From a bacterium (GTDB lineage: Bacteria > Bacillota > Bacilli > Lactobacillales > Streptococcaceae), in NCBI GenBank assembly GCA_905221235.1, contig CAJNCJ010000007.1, positions 37,952 to 101,951 of the forward strand: 64,000 nt of DNA, in the 5' to 3' direction. This document shows, piece by piece, positions 8,040 to 15,269 of the stretch. The position numbers and the translations under genes are program-made. The notes below the pieces were generated by a model. The model saw nothing but the letters and a program-made list of their open reading frames with translations. It did no database searches and was not told the origin of the DNA. The stretch's first letter is position 1, and every line of letters starts with the position of its first letter.

Positions 8040-8066
8040 ATTATATCATATTTCAAGCGTTTTCAA
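8040..8066 (-). promoter_or_regulatory. Promoter of the YesL/YesM/YesN operon with overlapping cre site
   Basis: The minus-strand -10 TATAAT is at 8045-8040. TTGAAAACGCTTGAAA (8066-8051 on the minus strand) matches the streptococcal cre consensus WTGNAANCGNWWNCAW with one mismatch and covers the spacer and -35 region. Binding of CcpA there would repress the operon in glucose; this is inference from the site. Confidence 0.6.
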
Positions 8067-8082
8067 AAACTTCTAGTGCCCA

Positions 8083-8111
8083 TTTACAATCCCATCAAAC
8101 CGTGGTACAAT
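8083..8111 (+). promoter_or_regulatory. Promoter of the ECF S-component gene
   Basis: TTTACA and TACAAT are 17 nt apart, with a TGG extension before the -10 element, 33 nt upstream of the ATG. Confidence 0.65.
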
Positions 8112-8144
8112 GAGAATTATGAAAAAATTATCAGGAGACAATTC

Positions 8145-8714
8145 ATGAAGAAATCTATCTTAACTACACTGCTTTTTTCAGTTCTTTACTTCCTCTCCAT
8201 GGGGATTGGTGTCCTTTTGGGCAATCTCTTTGACCAAACTGGAAACATGTTTTATGCGCCTGCCTTTACTGCCCTTGTCGGCGGTAGCGTCTATATGATT
8301 CTAATCGCAAAAGTTCCGCGTTTTGGAGCCATTACCACTATCGGTCTTGTTATTGCTCTCTTTTTCTTGGGAACTAAACACGGTGCCGGTGCCTTCCTTC
8401 CTGGAATTATCTGTGGTCTCCTAGCAGATACAGTAGCTAACCTAGGAAAATACAAGGACCAAACAAAGAACTTCCTTTCTTTCATTCTCTTTGCCTTTAG
8501 TTCAACGGGTCCAATCTTGCTTATGTGGATTGCTCCCAAAGCCTATATGGCTACCCTCCTAGCAAGAGGAAAATCCCAAGAATATATCGACCGTATCATG
8601 GTTGCGCCAAATCCTGGAACCATCCTTCTATTTGTCGCAAGTGTTGTCATCGGAGCACTAGTGGGTGCCTTGATTGGACAAGCCTTGAGTAAAAAATTTG
8701 CGCAGAAAATCTAG
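8145..8714 (+). CDS. MptD/Trep_Strep-type ECF transporter S component
   Basis: A 189-aa integral membrane protein with about five or six segments, beginning MKKSILTTLLFSVLYFLSMGIGVLLG. Size, hydrophobicity and motifs such as GKYKDQTKNFLSFILFAFSSTGP fit the MptD family of putative substrate-binding S components of ECF vitamin or nutrient transporters. The start is set by CAGGAG 9 nt upstream of the ATG; the frame extends upstream to 8076 but without a ribosome site. No EcfA or EcfT gene is adjacent, so it would have to use a shared energising module encoded elsewhere. The substrate is unknown. Confidence 0.7.
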   Translation: MKKSILTTLLFSVLYFLSMGIGVLLGNLFDQTGNMFYAPAFTALVGGSVYMILIAKVPRFGAITTIGLVIALFFLGTKHGAGAFLPGIICGLLADTVANLGKYKDQTKNFLSFILFAFSSTGPILLMWIAPKAYMATLLARGKSQEYIDRIMVAPNPGTILLFVASVVIGALVGALIGQALSKKFAQKI

Positions 8715-8719
8715 TCAAT

Positions 8720-8745
8720 AAAAAAGAGCCAGGCGGCTCTTTTTA
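8720..8745 (+). terminator. Terminator of the ECF S-component gene
   Basis: AAAAAGAGCC and GGCTCTTTTT form a perfect 10-bp hairpin with an AGGC loop and a U tract. Confidence 0.85.
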
Positions 8746-8976
8746 TTTATGGCTCAAGACTTAGTCAAGAAGTCTCCCAAGAATTGGATCGCAAAGATAA
8801 TCAAAATGATAATGATGGTTGCCAAGATGGTCACATCGTGATTGTAGCGGTTAAATCCATAAGCGATGGCTACATTACCCATACCACCAGCACCAACCGC
8901 ACCGACCATAGCTGTTTCCCCAACAAGGGAAATCAAGGTCACAGTCGTCACACGAATCAAATCTGGAAGACCTTCT
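8742..8976. repeat. Direct repeat copy A: duplicated 3' end of metI
   Basis: About 235 bp nearly identical to 13513-13748 in the same orientation. Similarity stops sharply after the shared CCTTCT at 8976. The pair bounds the lanthipeptide cassette. Confidence 0.85.
8754..8971 (-). pseudogene. metI 3'-end fragment left outside the lanthipeptide cassette
   Basis: The translated fragment (IRVTTVTLISLVGETAM...) equals the last 65 or so residues of the intact permease at 13514-14206, with two substitutions (A to V, I to M). A one-nucleotide deletion near the end changes the C-terminus from TKKLSHK to TKS. It has no start codon context or ribosome site and represents only about a third of the gene, so it is a non-functional remnant. 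It shows that the cassette between the two copies arose by insertion at, or duplication of, the permease 3' end. Confidence 0.85.
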
Positions 8977-8997
8977 AGTAAGCCTTATCTTCCTAGG

Positions 8998-10242
8998 TTA
9001 AAATTTTTTACCTGAAAAACTTCTTTTTTCTAGGGATAAAATCAACCCTATCATACTCACTAGCAAAAACACCCACCAACAAAGCCTGATATCCTGTAAA
9101 GCTAAGAAGGAAAATACAGACATTCCCAAGGGTAATGTTAGGGAAAAAATCATACTCAAGAGATTATTACTTCTAGCTAATACATCCGCACTCAAATTCG
9201 ACAGTAACAGAGTATCTAATTTAGGCATTGATTTCGACATCAAATACATGACAAAGGCTAAGCAGGCAACACCTACTAGAGGAGAGAACTCTAAAATATT
9301 AGCAGTAGCCAGCAAGACAAACAGAATTGCATTGAGCGATAGCAAACTTGAAAACGACAATTTCCCAAAATAATCATGGGGAGTTAGGCTACCAAGAATA
9401 GCTCCTCCCAAGCTAACACATTCAATTAAAAATAGGGATTGAGCATAGCTGAGATGATAAATAGTATGGTCTAATAAGTAAAAGTGATAAATACCTCCAA
9501 CAGCTCCTCCCAAAGTATTCATTACCAAAATAACAAGAATAATTTTAAACAATGATTTACTTTCTCTCTGTCTAAATATGTCATCCATGTCCGTATAGAT
9601 TGCCTTAACTTGTTGAAGTAAACTAATCGACTTATTCTCTACACTTACAGACAAATGCGTCAATTCTCTTCTATTTTTGAACAAAATGAGAGAAGATAGT
9701 AAAAAGAAACCAGCATTCACAATTGCAACAAAAGAAAAATTTTGGTGGCTTGTTGTGAGTAACCACACTCCTAAGGCTTGACCTCCTAGATTTGATAAAT
9801 AGGAAACAAACTGAGTAAAGGAATAAGCTTCATAGAGCCTATCTTCCGAAATGTTATGCTGGATAATCGGCATACGAAGGCCTGCTGTATAATCTGATAA
9901 AATATCCGAACAGATATTAACCATACAGATAAAAGCAAACGTTACGAAGTTCTGGTCATGAATCACACTAGCAATCAAAAGAAATAGTAGACTTTGCACA
10001 CAACCAACCCAGATAATTGCCCCTGCTTTATTCCGAGTATGATCCGCCTTAATCCCAACATAAAAAGTAAATAGGAAAGGTAAAATCGTAATCATATTCG
10101 CCATAAATACTGCTATATTTTTAAAGGGTAGACTCGCAGCATAAACGATAAATACCAGATTATAAATATAAGCTCCACTTGAGCTCAAAAATCTTGATAA
10201 GGTAAGTATTCTAAATAAATGATGTTTTAAAAATAATTTCAT
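8998..10242 (-). CDS. MFS transporter of the lanthipeptide cassette (probable peptide exporter)
   Basis: A 414-aa, 12-segment major facilitator protein. The start ATG at 10242 overlaps the TGA of the upstream LanKC-like gene (ATGA) and is preceded by GGAAG, so the two are translationally coupled; an ATG 18 nt earlier has no suitable site. The N-terminus MKLFLKHHLFRILTLSRFLSSSGAYIYNLVFIVYA resembles MFS proteins found beside RiPP clusters. In lanthipeptide loci lacking a LanT-type ABC transporter, an MFS protein is a plausible exporter or immunity determinant. No protease domain is present. The function is inferred from linkage. Base composition is AT-rich like the rest of the cassette. Confidence 0.7.
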   Translation of the reverse strand: MKLFLKHHLFRILTLSRFLSSSGAYIYNLVFIVYAASLPFKNIAVFMANMITILPFLFTFYVGIKADHTRNKAGAIIWVGCVQSLLFLLIASVIHDQNFVTFAFICMVNICSDILSDYTAGLRMPIIQHNISEDRLYEAYSFTQFVSYLSNLGGQALGVWLLTTSHQNFSFVAIVNAGFFLLSSLILFKNRRELTHLSVSVENKSISLLQQVKAIYTDMDDIFRQRESKSLFKIILVILVMNTLGGAVGGIYHFYLLDHTIYHLSYAQSLFLIECVSLGGAILGSLTPHDYFGKLSFSSLLSLNAILFVLLATANILEFSPLVGVACLAFVMYLMSKSMPKLDTLLLSNLSADVLARSNNLLSMIFSLTLPLGMSVFSFLALQDIRLCWWVFLLVSMIGLILSLEKRSFSGKKF

Positions 10243-12173
10243 AGCAGACTTCCTTTGCAATCCAGTAAACTATCCATCTTCACTCTAGGAATAAGATTTT
10301 CTGTATTTGACTCCACGTCCTTTAGAATAGAACTAGTTATTAATAATTCTTTTGCTGCTACAATAAATTCATTATTAGGAAAATATTTGTTAACTGCTAA
10401 CAGAGTATCTGCTAACCCAACCATTCCCATCCAATATCCAGAAAACTGAGCATACTCAACCAATATACTCGAGCTCAAATCCAAAATAATATCTTTGTAT
10501 TTAAATGGATCAATATATAACAACATTCTTATGACCCCAGATGTTCCATCTAACAAATAAGGAGAAACTGTAGTGGTAGAATTTTTCAAAAACTTTCTAC
10601 CACCTATGTCTAACAGATTAGATAAGACAATCTCAACACCTCTATTTATAGTATATCTACTGAAAGAAATTTTATGTAAAAAAATTAAAAATCCCGATAA
10701 ACCATTTAAACCATAAGTATTAAAACTATCAAATATATCCAACGATTCATCAGAGATTATATCTATACTTTCTGTAAAATCAAATCTTGACTCTAATAAA
10801 TTCAAAAATTCTTCATCGCTTAGTGGTATAAATTCTGTACTTGAGGGTGTAATGTTTGTTTCTTTCTGTCTCTCTGCATATATATTTGAAAATATTTTTT
10901 TAGCAATAAGTATATCTGGATTATCACTGAATAGATAATTTATTAGAACATCTATATTCGTTACTATTCCTTTTTGAAGAAGTAATTCTTTTACTTTATT
11001 AGTTTTTAAATCCTCTTCTTCTCTCAAGTGTAATCTCCCCAGTAAAAATAACATCAAGTTTGCAACTTTATAACAATCTGCTTTTTTACCTTCTATACAA
11101 TTCCATTTTTTTAAACAAATGTCATTATAAATACCTACTATAGGAGATTCAGATGATTGATAAGAATTTTCTAAGTCAATAAAATACAAATCTAACATTT
11201 TTGTAATCATCATATTATCCGGATGAATATCATTCAACACAATATTCTCTTTATGAAAGTATTCAACCACTTCAATTATTTTTTCAAAAATTCTTAATAA
11301 AGTAAGAAAATTGGAGTAATTTTTAATAATGTCACTACTAGAATAAGAATATAAGTTATAATCATCTACAAAATCTTTTAATGTGTAGCCGTCTATAAAT
11401 TCATAAATAAAATATCCATTTGTCCATTCATTAATATTTTCAAGCGATTTGGGAATATATTGGGTTAGCTTCTTAGATAACTCCCACTCCCTTTCTCTAA
11501 ATTCCCTCTTTTCTACATTTATATATGATAAAACGAAATTACGACATTCCTTTATCACAACTTTCCTATTGTATTTTTTTGAATTAGCTAAATAAATATT
11601 GCCACCATTACTAGACTTTATTATTGAATTTATTTCGTAATTATTAGACATATATGTATCTTCAAATATTTGAGGTTCTTGAATATCTTCAATCCATTTA
11701 GGTAAGTCAAAATAAGATTTTTGATAATCTTGCCAAACTTCCCCATTTGGTCCATACATACTAGGTAAGCCGTCAATTAAATTCGCTTCATTAACAATAT
11801 TACATCCAAATCTGTAGAAAATATTATTTGAATTTTTATATTTTCTATCACTTAGTATATAAATACCTTGGAAATCACAAGGTATTTTTTGATAAAGCTT
11901 TTCAAGTAAATCTATACAGTGCTCTCTATTCTTTGGATAAATAGTTATAAACTTCCCTGATTCTGCAGATGATTCATTTTCTGAAAAATTTTTATAAATT
12001 TTATCAAAGTCAGACAAACATTTATACATAGTTCTTTCTCGTTCTAGCAACTTACTAACTATATCAAATACTTGTGTATAATTCTTTATAGTAGCAGAAA
12101 TATGAATTTTAAAACCAAATTCTTCCAATTTATATAAATTATCATTATAGTATGTGAAGTCCATTCTATCCAT
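10239..12173 (-). CDS. LanKC-like lanthionine synthetase with shortened cyclase domain
   Basis: A 644-aa protein with the three-part layout of class III/IV lanthipeptide synthetases. The N-terminal lyase-like domain (about 1-180) contains GKFITIYP (73-80) and FYRFG. A Ser/Thr-kinase-like domain (about 185-440) has K208 in VVIKE, catalytic loop NDIHPDN (314-320) and DLE (333-335) in place of DFG. A LanC-like region (about 485 to the end) has three glycine-rich repeats. Family members usually have about 850 residues with a complete cyclase barrel, so roughly half the cyclase is missing. The start is preceded by AAAGGTGA. These enzymes phosphorylate Ser/Thr, eliminate phosphate and may cyclise onto Cys. 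The gene is markedly AT-rich, suggesting acquisition. Confidence 0.8.
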   Translation of the reverse strand: MDRMDFTYYNDNLYKLEEFGFKIHISATIKNYTQVFDIVSKLLERERTMYKCLSDFDKIYKNFSENESSAESGKFITIYPKNREHCIDLLEKLYQKIPCDFQGIYILSDRKYKNSNNIFYRFGCNIVNEANLIDGLPSMYGPNGEVWQDYQKSYFDLPKWIEDIQEPQIFEDTYMSNNYEINSIIKSSNGGNIYLANSKKYNRKVVIKECRNFVLSYINVEKREFREREWELSKKLTQYIPKSLENINEWTNGYFIYEFIDGYTLKDFVDDYNLYSYSSSDIIKNYSNFLTLLRIFEKIIEVVEYFHKENIVLNDIHPDNMMITKMLDLYFIDLENSYQSSESPIVGIYNDICLKKWNCIEGKKADCYKVANLMLFLLGRLHLREEEDLKTNKVKELLLQKGIVTNIDVLINYLFSDNPDILIAKKIFSNIYAERQKETNITPSSTEFIPLSDEEFLNLLESRFDFTESIDIISDESLDIFDSFNTYGLNGLSGFLIFLHKISFSRYTINRGVEIVLSNLLDIGGRKFLKNSTTTVSPYLLDGTSGVIRMLLYIDPFKYKDIILDLSSSILVEYAQFSGYWMGMVGLADTLLAVNKYFPNNEFIVAAKELLITSSILKDVESNTENLIPRVKMDSLLDCKGSLL

Positions 12174-12176
12174 AGT

Positions 12177-12254
12177 TCACCTTTTTATAAATAGATAAAG
12201 GAGTATGATATACAAATCTATACTCCTTATAAAATATTGCCAATCTGAGTTCAT
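12177..12254 (-). CDS. Possible 25-aa hydrophobic peptide between precursor and synthetase
   Basis: An ATG overlapping the precursor stop (TAATG) opens a 25-codon frame beginning MNSDWQYFIRS and ending LLYLFIKR. AAGGA lies just before it, and its TGA falls within the ribosome site region of the LanKC-like gene. Size and hydrophobicity are like small signalling or immunity peptides, but the same DNA also forms an intercistronic hairpin, so it may be non-coding. Confidence 0.3.
   Translation of the reverse strand: MNSDWQYFIRSIDLYIILLYLFIKR
12198..12228 (-). promoter_or_regulatory. Intercistronic hairpin between lanthipeptide precursor and synthetase
   Basis: AAGGAGTAT (12198-12206) and ATACTCCTT (12220-12228) form a 9-bp stem. 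There is no strong T tract after it, so it looks more like a partial attenuator or RNA-processing element that keeps precursor expression above enzyme expression. That role is inference. Confidence 0.45.
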
Positions 12255-12343
12255 TATCCTTTATGAACTGAACATTTGTAAGTAGCTACAAATTCTTTGA
12301 CTGGTTCTGCATGTTTTGATGCAGTCATTGCAAATTTTGTCAT
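12254..12343 (-). CDS. Putative lanthipeptide precursor, 29 aa
   Basis: A 29-codon gene with a strong ribosome site (GGAGG, 10 nt before the ATG), directly upstream of the LanKC-like synthetase. The peptide starts MTKFAMTASKH, continues AEPVKEFVA and ends TYKCSVHKG. It has a single Cys (C24) preceded by T21, giving a T-x-x-C arrangement suited to one methyllanthionine ring, plus T7, S9 and S25 as other candidate sites. No double-glycine site or obvious long leader is present, and the whole precursor is unusually short. The assignment rests on location, ribosome site and residue content; no homologue was checked. Confidence 0.65.
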   Translation of the reverse strand: MTKFAMTASKHAEPVKEFVATYKCSVHKG

Positions 12344-12372
12344 TTCTGTTACCTCCTTTGTTTTATGGAACC

Positions 12373-12407
12373 AGTATAACAAAAAAAGCGGGACTCCCCA
12401 CTTTTTT
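12373..12407 (-). promoter_or_regulatory. Promoter of the lanthipeptide operon with Rgg-type operator candidate
   Basis: The minus-strand -10 is TATACT (12378-12373). No -35 consensus is present; in its place is an imperfect palindrome containing GTGGGGAGTC (12401-12392) flanked by A and T runs. Absence of a -35 element is typical of Rgg/MutR-activated promoters. The same 10-mer occurs just ahead of the rgg start codon at 13388-13397. Confidence 0.5.
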
Positions 12408-12514
12408 GTAATATATTTTTTCTGAAAATGGAAACTCTAGCTCCTGGAAACTACTAATTATCAATCCACCTACAAGCCCATTTATTTTTCGTCAATCGAT
12501 GTAATGAGAATATA

Positions 12515-13384
12515 TTACAAATCTTCATTTGAAAGCTGATTTGCAAAATAGTTTTCATAGTATCTTGCACCATCTACATACTCTAAATCTTGTAAGATTG
12601 TAATGCCTCTCTGGATTTTTTCAAGACCCTTATTTTTTACATTAAAAATAGTATCATAATACCCTTTCGCAATCATATAAATGATTTTAAGATAGGCTTC
12701 AGATTCTGGCAATTCTCGTTTTTCAATCTGAAAAACAAAATAGTCTGCTTTTAATTTATCCTTTTCCTCTATCGCTTTAAAGAGTCCATTAATCAAAATG
12801 GTATCAATGCCGACTTTGTTACTAGGTAAAGAGCCTAATAAATCCGTCTTTTGTAACATCTCCCTAGAATATTTAAAATAGAGGGGCAGAGGGAACAAAG
12901 TAGAAATCGTTGAAAATAATTCCAATTCATAATTTCCCCAGATATCAATAGTAAAAAAATAGTCATAGAGAAAAGTCAGTTCTTCATCCGTTGCCCTTAT
13001 TTCTGAATCAAAAAACACGAGAAGGCTTTTGATACGAATCATTTGTAAGAGATATCCTTTTTTAGCACTTGATCTATACTTTTGAGTCGTCTCTTCATAC
13101 AAGGATTGGAGAGAATCGATCCCTTCTCGGTCATATAGATCCCAGAGATTTTCTTGAAAAGCCAAAACCTGTTTCTGAGAAAAACCACGTACCAAGTACA
13201 TAAATTCATTCAAATCAGAGTGGATGTTATCTAAGGCAGTAATCAATTTCATAGAGGACAAGTCTGCTTCTCCGCGCTCAAATTTGCTCAGCATGGAATA
13301 AGTAAACTCTCCTCCTGTCGCCTCTTGTAGGGATACATTCCGACTCTTTCTCAATTCTTTAAAAACTTCTCCTAGATTTTGCAT
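12515..13384 (-). CDS. Rgg/GadR/MutR-family regulator of the lanthipeptide cassette
   Basis: A 289-aa protein: N-terminal XRE helix-turn-helix (about 1-60, EVFKELRKSRNVSLQEATGG and SMLSKFERGEADLS), then an all-helical TPR-like domain of about 220 aa, the Rgg/MutR architecture. The start ATG at 13384 is preceded by TGTGGGGAGTC; an ATG five codons upstream lacks a site. Members of this family bind short hydrophobic pheromones and activate adjacent peptide operons. It lies upstream of and co-oriented with the precursor gene, inside the repeat-bounded cassette. No standard SHP gene was found beside it. Its target is most likely the promoter at 12373-12407. Confidence 0.8.
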   Translation of the reverse strand: MQNLGEVFKELRKSRNVSLQEATGGEFTYSMLSKFERGEADLSSMKLITALDNIHSDLNEFMYLVRGFSQKQVLAFQENLWDLYDREGIDSLQSLYEETTQKYRSSAKKGYLLQMIRIKSLLVFFDSEIRATDEELTFLYDYFFTIDIWGNYELELFSTISTLFPLPLYFKYSREMLQKTDLLGSLPSNKVGIDTILINGLFKAIEEKDKLKADYFVFQIEKRELPESEAYLKIIYMIAKGYYDTIFNVKNKGLEKIQRGITILQDLEYVDGARYYENYFANQLSNEDL

Positions 13385-13387
13385 ATT

Positions 13388-13397
13388 GACTCCCCAC
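13388..13397 (-). promoter_or_regulatory. GTGGGGAGTC motif at the rgg translation start
   Basis: The 10-mer is identical to the one in the precursor promoter (12392-12401) and here overlaps the likely ribosome site. It may be an autoregulatory operator, or only a Shine-Dalgarno coincidence. Confidence 0.35.
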
Positions 13398-13512
13398 AAT
13401 TCTTAACTCTCTAACTCATAAAAGTAACGGTTGATAGCAACCAGTACAGAGAATTTTAAGTATGGACTATACCTTAAACTCCTATGAATGATGTACAGAT
13501 TGCCTAATTCTC

Positions 13513-13748
13513 TTTATTTATGGCTCAATTTCTTAGTCAAGAAATCTCCCAAGAATTGGATCGCAAAGATAATCAAAATGATAATGATGGTTGCCAAGAT
13601 AGTCACATCGTGATTATAGCGGTTAAATCCATAAGCGATGGCTACGTTACCGATACCACCAGCTCCAACTGCACCGGCCATAGCTGTTTCCCCAACAAGG
13701 GAAATCAAGGTCACAGTCGTCACACGAATCAAATCTGGAAGACCTTCT
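13513..13748. repeat. Direct repeat copy B: 3' end of intact metI
   Basis: About 236 bp nearly identical to 8742-8976, one nucleotide longer. This copy is part of the intact permease gene. Confidence 0.85.
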
Positions 13749-14206
13749 GATAGGTAAACACCTACGATATCCCAGAAGGTCGCTCCGCTCGCTTGAGCCG
13801 CCTCAATGACACCGCCATCCAGTTCAGCCAAGACAACCTGCACCTGACGGGCAAAGAAGGCAAAGACTGCAAATGAAAGTGGCACAAGAGCTGCATTTGG
13901 CCCGATGCTCGTCTTCACAATCAAGTGAGAGAGTGGCGACATGATTGCCAAGAGGATGATGAAAGGAACCGCACGGAAAATAGAGGTAATCTTATCTAAA
14001 ATCCAGAAGACGACCTTATTTTCCAAGACACCACCTGGCGCTGTCAAGACAAGGAAGAGACCTGCTACCAACCCCAAGAAACCTCCGATGATAAAGGAAA
14101 GAACTGTCATATAAAGAGTTAGATAGATGGCTGTTCCCCAGCCTGCTTGACCAGCCCAGCCCATTTTATAAACATTTGGTAAATAGGTTTGAATCAATGA
14201 TTCCAT
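13514..14206 (-). CDS. metI: Methionine-type ABC transporter permease
   Basis: A 230-aa permease with five or six membrane segments and the EAA-loop motif EAAQASGATFWDIVGVYLSEGLPDLI, characteristic of MetI/MetP. It would pair with the MetN-type ATPase one nucleotide upstream and the MetQ-type lipoprotein at 16732 to import methionine or methionine-containing peptides. The start is preceded by an AAGGGAGGAC ribosome site. Its 3' third is duplicated at 8754-8971. It is the last gene of the minus-strand metQ / M20 peptidase / metN / metI operon. Confidence 0.9.
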   Translation of the reverse strand: MESLIQTYLPNVYKMGWAGQAGWGTAIYLTLYMTVLSFIIGGFLGLVAGLFLVLTAPGGVLENKVVFWILDKITSIFRAVPFIILLAIMSPLSHLIVKTSIGPNAALVPLSFAVFAFFARQVQVVLAELDGGVIEAAQASGATFWDIVGVYLSEGLPDLIRVTTVTLISLVGETAMAGAVGAGGIGNVAIAYGFNRYNHDVTILATIIIILIIFAIQFLGDFLTKKLSHK

Positions 14207-14207
14207 C

Positions 14208-15269
14208 TTACTGTCCTCCCTTCAATACTTTTAGCTGTACTCCTGCTTGACGAATGGCTTCTTGAGCACCTGCTAGCGCTGCTTTTTCACCTGACAAGAC
14301 CACAACCAATTCTCCAACAGGAGTGCCATCGAGAATTTCGATATTTCCATAGAGAATATTAGCTGTTACTTGGTAATGCTTGTACAATTCATTCAAAAGT
14401 GGCTCGTCTGTTGAAGCACCTGCATACTTGAGTTGTACCAAGAGACTGTTTTCAGACAAGTGTTCCACGATTTCTTGCTTCTCAATCTTAACCATGGCTT
14501 CATCAATACCTGTGGCTGTTGAGATAAAGTCTTGGGTCAAAGGTTGTTTAGGATCTGAGAAGATTTCAAGGACACTGCCCTCTTCAATCAAATGCCCATC
14601 CTGCATAACTGCCACACGGTTGGCAATGTCTTTGACAATCTGCATTTCATGCGTAATCAAGACAACCGTCAAGCCTAATTTTTGGTTCAAATCTTGCAAT
14701 AAGGCCAAAATCTGCTTGGTTGTCTTAGGGTCAAGGGCAGACGTTGACTCATCTGAAATCAAGATTTTTGGATCATTGGCCAAGGCACGCGCAATGGCCA
14801 CACGCTGTTTTTGCCCTCCAGATAGTTGTGAAGGGTAGTTTTCAGCACGGTCTGCCAAGCCAACCAAGTCCAACAACTTGGCTACTTTAGCCTTCTTTTC
14901 TTCCTTGCTGAGTCCAGAGTGTTTAAGGGCAAAGGCTACATTCTCCTCTGCCGTCTTTTGACTCATCAGGTTAAAGTGCTGGAAAATCATTCCGATATCT
15001 TGACGTTTACGACGCAGCTGCTCTGCCGTTAAGGTCACCTTGCCATCAAAAATCACATCGTCGTCAATGGTAATTTTCCCTGCAGATGGTTTTTGCAAGA
15101 GGTTAATTACCCGTACAAGGGTTGATTTCCCTGCTCCAGAATATCCAACGATTCCGTAGATATCCCCTTCTTGGATGTGAATGGTCACATCCTTGACCGC
15201 TGTGATAGTTCTCTTCTTTTGGTGAAAAGTCACATCGATCTGATCTAACTTGATAATATCTCTACTCAT
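14208..15269 (-). CDS. metN: Methionine-type ABC transporter ATP-binding protein
   Basis: A 353-aa ATPase with Walker [10 protein letters not shown], the Q-loop region, signature LSGGQKQR, Walker [14 protein letters not shown] and the switch His in LITHE. The C-terminal 75 residues or so form the NIL (ACT-like) domain typical of MetN, which binds methionine and inhibits transport. It overlaps the upstream peptidase gene by 8 nt and is followed after one nucleotide by the permease gene. Confidence 0.92.
   Translation of the reverse strand: MSRDIIKLDQIDVTFHQKKRTITAVKDVTIHIQEGDIYGIVGYSGAGKSTLVRVINLLQKPSAGKITIDDDVIFDGKVTLTAEQLRRKRQDIGMIFQHFNLMSQKTAEENVAFALKHSGLSKEEKKAKVAKLLDLVGLADRAENYPSQLSGGQKQRVAIARALANDPKILISDESTSALDPKTTKQILALLQDLNQKLGLTVVLITHEMQIVKDIANRVAVMQDGHLIEEGSVLEIFSDPKQPLTQDFISTATGIDEAMVKIEKQEIVEHLSENSLLVQLKYAGASTDEPLLNELYKHYQVTANILYGNIEILDGTPVGELVVVLSGEKAALAGAQEAIRQAGVQLKVLKGGQ

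Noticed and set aside
8784..8978. Plus-strand 64-codon frame (and its near copy at 13520-13750)
   Set aside because: Antisense shadow of the metI coding sequence, present in both repeat copies only because the DNA is duplicated.
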